This document shows positions 17,701 to 23,471 of a stretch of 26,492 nucleotides of DNA, one piece after another. Within the stretch, counting starts at the first letter, position 1; the number at the start of each line of letters is the position of its first letter. A model generated the notes under the pieces. It ran no database searches and was not told the origin of the DNA. It worked only from the letters and a program-made list of their open reading frames with translations. The stretch comes from a virus. The translations under genes were made by a program, and so were the position numbers. The stretch spans positions 1 through 26,492 of the IMG/VR virus record IMGVR_UViG_3300025652_000451; one strand, written 5' to 3'.

Positions 17701-19414
17701 AAACGCTACTAATTATCGCCAAATGGTAGGTGGGTTGATAGCATTTGATGCTGAGACAGTTGATGCTGATAATGTTAACCAAACACGCACTGGGATGGGT
17801 AGGAAATTAGTTTCTTCCTCAGCCCTTAACGCCCCTGTACTCAATGGTAGTAGCTATTCATACGCTCTTAATTTTTGTTGGAATCATACCGAGAGTGATA
17901 TAAATCCAACGAGTAACCTTAGTAAAACCCAACTTGTGATACCCTATTCTACGAATGTAGATGGCTCTCTTGGGGATATGGCTTATAGGGCTAAATACTC
18001 AAATAACGGTTTTGGTGGTTATCGTTACTTGCTAGCGACCGACTCAATCGGTAACTATGTTATGAATCGTGGGCGAGTCCTCCAAGGTGGAGTTACTGAC
18101 GATGGTACAACAGGTGTTCAAGGTGATAATGCTAGGTTTATTGGTGGTTTAGTTGTCGGTGGAACTGTTTTAGCTTCTGCTTCTACTGAATTAATACGAA
18201 CATCTAGGAATAGCGTAAACTCAGCTCTATATACTTATCAATATGGAGCAGGTAATATCCATGAGTGGCGCAATGGTGATGGTCTCCCCTCAGCTACCGC
18301 ACAAATTGCTAATGATGGTAGTTTTACAACAAAGGGGAATATCACAGCTGTAATACCAACAGGCACACAAAATGGACTTGTTGGCTACGATGCAACAGGA
18401 AAGCTTATTCAAGGTAGTACATCGGACTTGCTTAACAAAGTAGATGCTACTGCTCAAAGTGTGGTTTCTGAGGTTACATTCCAAAGTGGGGTTTCCGTAA
18501 CAGGCAACCTTGCCGATGGGTCTGCTATTAATATGCCCAATGGTGGGTGGATTAGACCAAATACAGTGGGTCAATCACTATACCTTACTAATGATGCTAA
18601 TCCTGGGCAAGGCTCACGACTTCATTTAAATAGTGCTAATATTCTACTACAATCAGCACCTACAGGAGTGGCTACGCCTGCATCTGAACTTGAGCTAGGT
18701 GCTGATGGGGTTAGCTATTTAAGAGGGAATACATCACTTAGTCTAGTAGGTGATAATGGAGGTCTTGACCCTTCACTTCTATCACTATTAAGTGGGGTTA
18801 TATCACTAGGGAACTCGTTCGGAAGCTATGTAATTAATGGTGGAGGACACGCATTTACTAGCGTCCCTACTGACACGCCTTCATTCACATACGGACAAAA
18901 CGCAAGTGGTAAGTTATGTAAGTTTGTAGGCGGTGGTGGTGGAAGTGGTATTTCAGCATGGAGTACATTTAACCTAGGGAATATTGAAGGTAACAGCGCA
19001 CTAAGTGGTGTTTACCAAGCTACACTAATTGAAACTCCTGCTGATATTGCAATGACTACAATGGAGGTTTCGGTTGATAACTATGTGAGCGCTTCAACTG
19101 TGACTGTGGCAGTGTATGACGAGGCAGGAACTACAAAACTAAAAGAAGCAACTGCAAGCGTTTCTGCTACTGGATTTCTAAATATGACAGCCTTTGCATC
19201 CTATACTCTGACAGGTGGCACGAAATATTGGATTGCTATGACAGACTCACACGGAAGCAATAGCTTTGGAAGTAAAACAGGAGGGGCTTCATTCCCCACA
19301 TCTGTGCAAAAAAGTGGAACAGCTACAGGTTCATTTGGTACTTGGGGTCTTCCTACAAGTATAGCAGGTGGAACAGCAACAACAACAGCAATGTATATCG
19401 GAGTTAAAGCGTAA
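14735..19414 (+). CDS. Long tail fibre with repeats (1559 aa)
   Basis: This is a second predicted receptor-binding protein. Its N-terminus (IYSAIDDNGNPLTGGQLYTY, then IILDSRGEAPVWLDD) is a distant version of the anchor at the start of the preceding tailspike, so both probably dock on the tail hub. The body carries internal repeats: four copies of a LDKVQAGAQSVASEVTF type motif, two of DSDTI..GLGT..SPLTA, and two of PTGTQTGIVGYDATGKL. From about residue 1405 a distinct end domain reads GISAWSTFNLGNIEGNSALS then LTGGTKYWIAMTDSHGS and may be the tip. No Peptidase_S74 chaperone domain was recognised. AAAGGA lies 6 nt before the ATG. The stop overlaps the next start as TAATG. Confidence 0.85.
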   Translation: MANFLISPKDIYSAIDDNGNPLTGGQLYTYIAGSSTPADTFTDASGNTKNDNPIILDSRGEAPVWLDDTMVYKFVLRYPASEGGGIIRTTDSISANNGGGSVGISFVTHSDSDTITLDGLGTAGSPLTANALISSISSNALGITTSGISGGMFVNDLTPRVVSLEDAVAVIDTELDNKLDKVQAGAQSVASEVTFNEGLILGDSTWIKPTTPQAPIFLTNGVNPSGLNTTVAMHNDSLILTAGDGSAQSGQLNMGSSGMDFIDPNGKYIFYNLKDETPIKALGRNASNEVVEFDTGSSSQYVESTGMITDGEGILSIGTPNTTFSITDGTAQIEDLGVITPISWSGKTNISVTNIATQNITFISIDMNGNVIQRGTRWTPEQFSSEIVLGVVVHVNRTFVDAVNNEQAVATNATQQVGDVLEGIGFLNLYGNKFSPFSTNLQLSKTDGTVMNRGINFVNGGHENPHKLNLPVLNPITALQYRMKDGSSGSPTATDVNPNIWDDGSPFGSAPSVPTNKYTVQRIFSFTSNNVKIQAGQAVYNSLAEAKGSIQTEAFITEPSIVANGILRGYLCIKQGTTNLSDVNKVFFLDPGKYGGGFGTGGLSVSTMQNTYDNSTNPEIITDTTRGALTVRRGSALDSDDVIEVQNGAGTKTAGISGSGIGLLDGLILSNWQTDPNRNIVGVGALNELIDTGVNVSDISNKLDKVQAGAQSVASEVTFQDDVGIIKSVPYSTSADLSFNMGNSLSTSVNTGAVFRWRNYISGNQFGQFQSIQSITRDGTWSTNTQYTGIGAIFHKNVTLPNLPTGTQTGIVGYDATGKLMQGSFDYINSVASLDSDTINFAGIGTSGAPLTADIILNANPSNLLSSSASGLLAQANWGDIGGSLSNQTDLNTALDNKLDKIDATAQSVASEVTFNSGIDTDKLLNVPTGVPEFSLGQEAVTGNLIKYVDGAVTTPSLQQVTDVGSVTTNGATFGGLLKSNLGHENRGANATNYRQMVGGLIAFDAETVDADNVNQTRTGMGRKLVSSSALNAPVLNGSSYSYALNFCWNHTESDINPTSNLSKTQLVIPYSTNVDGSLGDMAYRAKYSNNGFGGYRYLLATDSIGNYVMNRGRVLQGGVTDDGTTGVQGDNARFIGGLVVGGTVLASASTELIRTSRNSVNSALYTYQYGAGNIHEWRNGDGLPSATAQIANDGSFTTKGNITAVIPTGTQNGLVGYDATGKLIQGSTSDLLNKVDATAQSVVSEVTFQSGVSVTGNLADGSAINMPNGGWIRPNTVGQSLYLTNDANPGQGSRLHLNSANILLQSAPTGVATPASELELGADGVSYLRGNTSLSLVGDNGGLDPSLLSLLSGVISLGNSFGSYVINGGGHAFTSVPTDTPSFTYGQNASGKLCKFVGGGGGSGISAWSTFNLGNIEGNSALSGVYQATLIETPADIAMTTMEVSVDNYVSASTVTVAVYDEAGTTKLKEATASVSATGFLNMTAFASYTLTGGTKYWIAMTDSHGSNSFGSKTGGASFPTSVQKSGTATGSFGTWGLPTSIAGGTATTTAMYIGVKA
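15053..17296 (+). repeat. Two-copy DSDTI..GLGT..SPLTA repeat in the fibre gene
   Basis: Copy 1 at about 15053-15122 encodes SDSDTITLDGLGTAGSPLTA. Copy 2 at about 17224-17296 encodes LDSDTINFAGIGTSGAPLTA. Each is followed, after a short Ser/Asn-rich link, by a copy of the LDKV-type unit, so a larger composite block appears to have been duplicated. Confidence 0.75.
15260..18484 (+). repeat. Four-copy LDKV/AQSVASEVTF repeat in the fibre gene
   Basis: Copies lie at 15260-15322, 16835-16894, 17423-17482 and 18434-18484. The protein pattern is NKLDKVQAGAQSVASEVTF in copies 1 and 2, NKLDKIDATAQSVASEVTF in copy 3, and a shortened LNKVDATAQSVVSEVTF in copy 4. Each copy precedes a new beta-rich segment. 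The short helical-looking unit could be a trimer clamp between shaft segments. The DNA has drifted more than the protein, which points to old duplications under selection. Confidence 0.85.
17144..18418 (+). repeat. Two-copy PTGTQ.G.VGYDATGKL repeat in the fibre gene
   Basis: Copy 1 at 17144-17206 encodes PTGTQTGIVGYDATGKLMQG. Copy 2 at 18356-18418 encodes PTGTQNGLVGYDATGKLIQG. A weaker relative (PIKALGRNASNEVVEFD) occurs near 15570-15615. Copy 2 runs directly into the fourth LDKV-type unit. Confidence 0.75.
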
Positions 19415-19716
19415 TGGCAAGTTTAGAAACTAGAAAGGCTGAATATGTAAGCCATGAGTCAGCAGGAGTTGATTATTGCAACGCTTTTAGGTCGCAGTTA
19501 TCAATAGATATTGAGGCAGGGAGTAAGACCCTTGCTGAGTGCTTGGAGATTCAGAAAGTGTTGAGATATGTAGGGGAGGAAATTAGATTTGGAGATTGGA
19601 AGAGTGCACTGCATTTAATTTCAATGATTAGACCCAATGGGCATTGCCCAAAATCAATAATTAACGATATGACAGCAGATATTAACGCTTATATTACAGC
19701 AAACTACTCATGGTAG
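19414..19716 (+). CDS. Unknown 100-aa protein after the fibre gene
   Basis: I do not recognise this protein. It looks soluble and largely helical, with EYVSHESAGVDYCNAFRSQL near the start and TLAECLEIQKVLRYVGEEIR, DWKSALHLISMI in the middle. Its ATG overlaps the fibre stop as TAATG and GGAG lies about 10 nt upstream. Genes directly after a fibre gene are often fibre assembly factors, so that is one possibility, but nothing in the sequence shows it. Confidence 0.65.
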   Translation: MASLETRKAEYVSHESAGVDYCNAFRSQLSIDIEAGSKTLAECLEIQKVLRYVGEEIRFGDWKSALHLISMIRPNGHCPKSIINDMTADINAYITANYSW

Positions 19717-19735
19717 TTATATTTTGGACTCACAA

Positions 19736-19741
19736 AAGGAG
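19736..19741 (+). promoter_or_regulatory. Shine-Dalgarno site fixing a TTG start
   Basis: AAGGAG lies 5 nt before the TTG at 19747. The in-frame GTG at 19741 overlaps this site and so is unlikely to be the start. Confidence 0.7.
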
Positions 19742-19746
19742 TGATT

Positions 19747-20004
19747 TTGAAACAAAGAATTGAAAATCTAAGCTTTGAGGGGGTTATAGTACCCCTTGCA
19801 GAGGTTGAGCTTATAAGCTGTTGGGTGTCTGTTGATAACTCAGCAAAGACGCATCATAAGGTGTCAAGTATTAGAATGGTAGAAGGTGAGGAGCTTATAA
19901 CAGAGCTTAACCAATACAACCATCCATTTGAGTACAAGGGTGGTAATATCTTCCATGAAGGTATGCAGTCGCTTAGTGTTCACTTGGCAGACCCAACAAC
20001 ATAG
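19747..20004 (+). CDS. Unknown 85-aa protein, TTG start
   Basis: I do not recognise this protein. It appears soluble and beta-rich: LSFEGVIVPLAEVELISCWV, then KTHHKVSSIRMVEGEELI and FEYKGGNIFHEG. The TTG start is chosen because AAGGAG sits 5 nt upstream; the GTG six bases earlier overlaps that site. It lies between the 100-aa unknown and a membrane-anchored protein, at the border of fibre and lysis-type genes. Confidence 0.62.
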   Translation: MKQRIENLSFEGVIVPLAEVELISCWVSVDNSAKTHHKVSSIRMVEGEELITELNQYNHPFEYKGGNIFHEGMQSLSVHLADPTT

Positions 20005-20013
20005 GAGGAAAGA

Positions 20014-20655
20014 ATGGAATTTTTATTAGACTTAATCGGTGGATATGGCGGTGGGATTTCTGCTGTGGGTTTGGGTGTACTTGGTGCTTATGTTAAGCTT
20101 GAAAATAGAAACTTGACAAAGTTGATTATTGAAGGCTCTGAGGATATTAAGCACGAAAGAGCAGTTAAAACCTTTGAGAGTGCTTTTAAGACTGCTACAC
20201 GTTGCCTAGGGTATGAAATTAGGCGCATACAGCACGATAAAGAGCTACAAGGAAGACCTGAGGATATTTCTTATCGCTTTAATGCTGTTTGGTTAAACGA
20301 GTGGAAGGAAATGCTTAGATCATTAAGCGGTGCTACTTACAAGGGGAAGCCTTTAGAGTTATACGCACATTCTGCACTTACTGATTGGAATAAGAATAAA
20401 GACACGCTTCTAGATTTCTTGCAAAAGGAAATGGTGGGAGTCAAGACTCCAATTGATAACCTTGAGAAGTCTTTAAGTAGTTTCAAACACTCTCTTGAAT
20501 ATGGCTCTGAAAATTGGTTAAACACTGGCGCTTTGCATCAAGAGGAGCCTAAGCCTGAAAAGGTTATTAAAAAAAAGAATCCAAAAGCAGAGATACCAAA
20601 ATTTGAAGAGGTTGAAAAAGTAGAGCTAGAAGTCTATGAACCTGAAAAAGCTTAA
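20014..20655 (+). CDS. Protein with N-terminal membrane segment, candidate lysis-region gene (213 aa)
   Basis: I do not recognise the family. Residues 5-27 are hydrophobic and Gly-rich (GGYGGGISAVGLGVLGAYV) and would span the membrane. The remainder is soluble and helical: HERAVKTFESAFKTATRC, then WLNEWKEMLRSLSGA. The last 40 residues are Lys/Glu/Pro-rich (PKPEKVIKKKNPKAEIP). It directly precedes the lipase-like gene with a 20-nt overlap, and AGGAGG is 6 nt before the ATG. Position and the N-terminal membrane helix make it a holin or membrane-tether candidate, but the large soluble part is unusual for a holin. The function is open. Confidence 0.7.
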   Translation: MEFLLDLIGGYGGGISAVGLGVLGAYVKLENRNLTKLIIEGSEDIKHERAVKTFESAFKTATRCLGYEIRRIQHDKELQGRPEDISYRFNAVWLNEWKEMLRSLSGATYKGKPLELYAHSALTDWNKNKDTLLDFLQKEMVGVKTPIDNLEKSLSSFKHSLEYGSENWLNTGALHQEEPKPEKVIKKKNPKAEIPKFEEVEKVELEVYEPEKA

Positions 20656-21367
20656 AGAATTAAAGAGGGCAGTTAATCACTGCCTTCTTTCTTACGTTGA
20701 TAACTTTGTTGGCGATTCAATCAAACACGACTCAAAAGAAAATGATGATTGGATTTGGGAATTTGACAATGAAAGGAAGTTGTTAAGCTTTAGCATTAGA
20801 GGCTCTGATGATATAAAAGATGTACTCAAAGATATTTCCATATATCCTAAGAAAGTAAAGGGGGTAGGGTATGCTTGTGCAGGCTTTATAGATAGTGCTG
20901 AGAAGATACTAGACTACGCACTGCCACAATTCCTCAATGCTACACAAAATGGCTTTAGTATAACTCTAAGTGGGCATTCTTATGGTGGCGCAATTGCTCA
21001 AATCATGCAACAAATATTGAGGGTTAAGCACGGAATACCAACAACTTGTATTTCATTCGGAAGCCCTAGAGTATGGTTTCCATTTGCAGATACAATGGGC
21101 AAGCACTTGAGGGTTCAGATTGAAACAGACCCAATTACATTCTTGCCATTTATAGCTGGGCATTTATTTAGAATTTACAAGCACAAAGCAAGCGAACATA
21201 TAGAGCTTGAGAAACGTGGATGGTGGATGAAGGTAGAAGATCATTATCTCACAACTTATCAATCAATAATAGAAGGACTTTATGCAAAATATAATCAACA
21301 ATTTGGTAGTTTTCAGACAGCTCATAGGAGCGAGGACAACGCTAGGGCAGTTTTACCTAAACGGTAA
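20636..21367 (+). CDS. Class 3 lipase-like protein (alpha/beta hydrolase)
   Basis: This is predicted to hydrolyse acyl esters, perhaps membrane lipids. It shows the class 3 lipase (PF01764-type) layout: SIRGSDD at 53-59 in place of the usual FRGT oxyanion strand, a GHSYGGA nucleophile elbow with Ser115, FGSPRVW at 141-147, a candidate acid at Asp165 (TDPITFLPF), and a candidate catalytic His203 (DHYLTTY). There is no signal peptide, so release would need a holin or lysis. The start overlaps the previous gene by 20 nt with only a weak Shine-Dalgarno site, suggesting coupling. The 3' end overlaps the next gene by 86 nt. The hydrolase family is well supported; its substrate and a lysis role are inference. 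Confidence 0.85.
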   Translation: MNLKKLKELKRAVNHCLLSYVDNFVGDSIKHDSKENDDWIWEFDNERKLLSFSIRGSDDIKDVLKDISIYPKKVKGVGYACAGFIDSAEKILDYALPQFLNATQNGFSITLSGHSYGGAIAQIMQQILRVKHGIPTTCISFGSPRVWFPFADTMGKHLRVQIETDPITFLPFIAGHLFRIYKHKASEHIELEKRGWWMKVEDHYLTTYQSIIEGLYAKYNQQFGSFQTAHRSEDNARAVLPKR

Positions 21368-21707
21368 GTTTGCAGGGTATTCTTTAGAAGACACTGTTAG
21401 ACCTAGGCACATGAAAGTCTATGGAGAAACTGCAATACCTGATGGTATGTACCCAATGAGAAAATACATATCATCTAGATTTGGCGCTTGTCTTGCTATT
21501 GACGATGTACCAAACTTCAAGCATATTCGTATTCATGGCTTAAACGACCACACAGGCACTTTAGGCTGTATTGGCATAGGAAAGGATAGGGATATAGAAA
21601 AGATGCGTATATCTAATTGTAGGGTGGCGCTTGATGAATTGATAGCAAAGATAGATAATTCAATTCCTAGCTATATCACAGTAGTTAATGCAATCGGTAT
21701 AAAATAA
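21282..21707 (+). CDS. DUF5675-family protein, candidate peptidoglycan-active enzyme
   Basis: The sequence follows the DUF5675 pattern: TTLGQFYLNGKFAGYSLEDT, GETAIPDGMYP, VPNFKHIRIHGLNDHTGTLG, then a CIGIG motif. The family is found in phages and bacteria and its function is not established. The His-Gly plus later Gly-Cys arrangement recalls L,D-transpeptidase-like active sites; that likeness is my inference. AAGGA lies 4 nt before the ATG, inside the lipase gene, and the conserved part starts around residue 12, so this start is sound. It is the last gene before the convergent hairpin. With no other endolysin recognised, it is the best muralytic candidate in the window. Confidence 0.8.
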   Translation: MQNIINNLVVFRQLIGARTTLGQFYLNGKFAGYSLEDTVRPRHMKVYGETAIPDGMYPMRKYISSRFGACLAIDDVPNFKHIRIHGLNDHTGTLGCIGIGKDRDIEKMRISNCRVALDELIAKIDNSIPSYITVVNAIGIK

Positions 21708-21708
21708 A

Positions 21709-21743
21709 AGAAGCCCTAGACTCTCTTGAAATCTAGGGCTTCT
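21709..21743 (-). terminator. Hairpin terminator between convergent blocks
   Basis: A perfect 12-bp inverted repeat, AGAAGCCCTAGA (21709-21720) and its complement (21732-21743), encloses an 11-nt loop. Read on the minus strand it is followed by CTTTTATTTTAT-type sequence, so it is a good intrinsic terminator for the leftward block. On the plus strand no T-run follows, so termination of late transcripts here would be weak or factor-dependent. Confidence 0.82.
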
Positions 21744-21797
21744 CACAAACAGCAAGATAGTTAGGAGCAACCTTGCGTGTTATAAGTATAGCTAATT

Positions 21798-21962
21798 TTA
21801 GTCTTCTATCAATTCAAAAGTTAAAAAAGATATAGAATCTAGGTCTGAATGCTTAATAATGCGGTTTACTTTAGACCCATTGAAAACCTTAACTTTTTGG
21901 ATTGAGGTCTTCACTTGTGTATCTTTATCTTTGTGGAACTTTGGAACTACTAAGCTATTCAT
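21798..21962 (-). CDS. Unknown 54-aa protein, last of leftward block
   Basis: I do not recognise this protein. It is basic in the middle (KDKDTQVKTSIQKVKVFNGS) and acidic at the end (FELIED). The ATG at 21962 overlaps the end of the RusA-like gene by 8 nt in another frame. It has an AAAGG site about 8 nt upstream, which is why I prefer it to the longer frame beginning at 22016. It could be a small DNA-binding or accessory protein, but nothing proves this. Confidence 0.6.
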   Translation of the reverse strand: MNSLVVPKFHKDKDTQVKTSIQKVKVFNGSKVNRIIKHSDLDSISFLTFELIED

Positions 21963-22338
21963 ATTCTGCACCTTTGAACGTAACCAACACACCTGCATCT
22001 GCTTTATTATTAGCAAGCTGACCTGTTAGAATAACATCACCTGTTATCTGCCAATTATCATCTAAGAGTACCCCAGCACGAACGAGTGTATCATTCACAC
22101 CTTCAACAGCATTTGATAAATCACGCACACGCTTACAAGGAAACATAAAGTCATAAGTGATTGATTTACATTTAATAATCTTTTTTTCCTCCCAACCTGC
22201 ACGTATTTCTAACAATGCCCCACGCTCCCAAGCTAAATATTCCTTACTTGAAAGTAAGCGAGGTCTTCCGTTAGCTGTTACAATTCTCCTGCTGTTTTTC
22301 TTGCTAGGTATTCTACCACTTAGCCAAATTTGAGGCAT
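21955..22338 (-). CDS. rusA: RusA-like Holliday junction resolvase
   Basis: This is predicted to resolve four-way DNA junctions formed during phage recombination. At 127 residues it matches the family length (E. coli RusA is 120). The N-terminus (SGRIPSKKNSRRIV) and the core RVRDLSNAVEGVNDTLVRAG followed by VLLDDNW match RusA. Asp73 and Asp93/94 fit catalytic positions. The position of the second Asp in the E. coli DLDN motif is Ser75 here (DLSN), a variation I believe also occurs in other phage members. The ATG overlaps the previous stop as TAATG. It shares a block with ERF and a VRR-NUC-like nuclease. Confidence 0.87.
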   Translation of the reverse strand: MPQIWLSGRIPSKKNSRRIVTANGRPRLLSSKEYLAWERGALLEIRAGWEEKKIIKCKSITYDFMFPCKRVRDLSNAVEGVNDTLVRAGVLLDDNWQITGDVILTGQLANNKADAGVLVTFKGAEYE

Positions 22339-22622
22339 TAAGCAGGGATTTCTTGGTTATAAGTTGGGCTGTTAGGGTCAGGGTCAATTCTTGTTAGAAC
22401 TTCCTCTTGGGCATCTTCAACTTTTTCACCACCTAGTAGCTCTGTTTCTTTGCTCTCAAGCTCGTCTGCAATATCTTGAAGCTCCATATCCATTTCCTCA
22501 ATCAAGGCTCTATCTTCAAGTGCTTTATTCATTATGCGATTAGCGGAGCCTTTAGCTCTTTCAATATTCGCCTTTAGTCTTTCAAATACTGGTGTTTCTT
22601 TGTTTTCTATTTCTTCATTCAT
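22338..22622 (-). CDS. Unknown acidic coiled-coil protein (94 aa)
   Basis: I do not recognise this protein. It is strongly acidic and helical: FERLKANIERAKGSANRIM, then EDRALIEEMDMELQDIADEL, which would form a coiled coil. The C-terminal 20 residues are Pro/Asp-rich (RIDPDPNSPTYNQEIPA). AAGGAG lies 6 nt before the ATG, inside the end of the previous gene, and the ATG directly follows that gene's stop. Clean operon spacing supports it as real. Confidence 0.72.
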   Translation of the reverse strand: MNEEIENKETPVFERLKANIERAKGSANRIMNKALEDRALIEEMDMELQDIADELESKETELLGGEKVEDAQEEVLTRIDPDPNSPTYNQEIPA

Positions 22623-22802
22623 CTATAGCTCCTTTGCTGTTTTGTTGAACGTAATATCGTACTGGTGAAGGCAAGCGTCTGCAAAAAATTTAGATTGCTT
22701 TGCTCGTCCTTCGTGAGATTTGAATGCCTTGGCTTCTTTATGTAGATGCTCTGTGAATCTAGCAATCCAAAAGTCTTGTCTGTGTTTTTCTTCAGTAGTC
22801 AT
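22623..22802 (-). CDS. Small unknown protein (59 aa)
   Basis: A 59-codon frame fills the gap between the VRR-NUC-like gene and the 94-aa gene. It reads MTTEEKHRQDFWIARFTEHL and goes on to AFKSHEGRAKQSKFFADACL, a basic, His/Lys-rich, probably helical protein. It starts 10 nt after the upstream stop and ends exactly one base before the next ATG. It carries the Shine-Dalgarno site for that next gene in its last codons. Its own ribosome site is weak. I do not recognise the family. Confidence 0.65.
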   Translation of the reverse strand: MTTEEKHRQDFWIARFTEHLHKEAKAFKSHEGRAKQSKFFADACLHQYDITFNKTAKEL

Positions 22803-22812
22803 GTTTCAAAAG

Positions 22813-23286
22813 TTAGTCTAATTCTATTTCAAAATCTTGAAAATCTGCAATAGCTTCTTTTATTTCCTCTTTGGAGCGAGGAACAAGAAAGTTTTTGCCT
22901 CTTAGATAGCGTTTTTGAGTACTTCTAAGCTTGCTTTGTGGTGAGTCTGTCTTTAGCTCCATTTCAAGCACTAAATTGTAATCACAGCCATCTATGCGCT
23001 TTTTTATTACTAAGTCAGGTCTTCCAAAGAAATAGTTTTTTAAATAGCTCTTTGCTTCCTCTGGACAATAATCACTAGGCGAGCTTAACCACTGATACAA
23101 CTCTTGAGGCGCATGATCAAAGTCAAGGGCAAACCTTGTGCATTCTTCCTCTGCATAGTTCTGCAACATCTCTTCTGACACACTAGCCTTTTTATACTTC
23201 TTAGGCTTAGAGCGTAGGGGAGATGGCGCTTTTTTCTCTTTTATTTTACGAGGGAATGCAAGCCCTTCGTCTTTTGGGTGTATCAA
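22813..23286 (-). CDS. VRR-NUC-like PD-(D/E)XK nuclease
   Basis: This is predicted to be a structure-specific DNA nuclease. The core is FFGRPDLVIKKR (Asp91), then LVLEMELKTDSPQSKLRSTQ with Glu110-x-Lys112 and Gln124, matching the GxPD...ExK...Q order of VRR-NUC domains. The N-terminal 85 residues are basic, then acidic-helical, and match nothing I know. The start is uncertain. TTG at 23286 overlaps the upstream stop as TTGA and has no good Shine-Dalgarno site, so coupling would be needed. The first in-frame ATG is codon 40 and would still retain the nuclease core. It probably works with ERF and RusA in recombination intermediates. Confidence 0.8.
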   Translation of the reverse strand: MIHPKDEGLAFPRKIKEKKAPSPLRSKPKKYKKASVSEEMLQNYAEEECTRFALDFDHAPQELYQWLSSPSDYCPEEAKSYLKNYFFGRPDLVIKKRIDGCDYNLVLEMELKTDSPQSKLRSTQKRYLRGKNFLVPRSKEEIKEAIADFQDFEIELD

Positions 23287-23471
23287 TGGTAGAACTTTGG
23301 GGGGTTGGGGCGCACCTGTTGCTTTATCAAAATGATAATCTTAACAATAGTGACTGCAAACCAAATTAAGCCGATTATGGCAAAACCCTCTTTGATTAGC
23401 TCAAAAAGGGAAGTGTTGCCGATGTGGACAAGTATTGCCTGCTCAGATTTTAAAAGATATTCGTTAAACAA
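23283..23471 (-). CDS. Single-pass membrane protein, TTG start (62 aa)
   Basis: I do not recognise this protein. A single membrane helix covers about residues 29-49 (GFAIIGLIWFAVTIVKIIIL), followed by a basic Lys/Arg/Pro tail, so the C-terminus is probably cytoplasmic. It has no ATG. The TTG at 23471 is supported by GAGG 7 nt upstream, and it overlaps the previous gene by 8 nt. Its stop overlaps the nuclease start. A membrane protein inside a recombination block is odd and could serve host takeover or exclusion, but that is speculation. Confidence 0.65.
   Translation of the reverse strand: MFNEYLLKSEQAILVHIGNTSLFELIKEGFAIIGLIWFAVTIVKIIILIKQQVRPNPPKFYH

Noticed and set aside
21744-21797. tRNA, promoter or attachment site in the convergent gap
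   Set aside because: No cloverleaf, no -35/-10 pair and no repeat partner elsewhere in the window was seen; only a short GCAAG/CTTGC pairing.
21963-22016. Longer 72-aa version of the last leftward gene starting at 22016
   Set aside because: The inner ATG at 21962 has an AAAGG site and a short overlap with the RusA stop, which fits the operon better.
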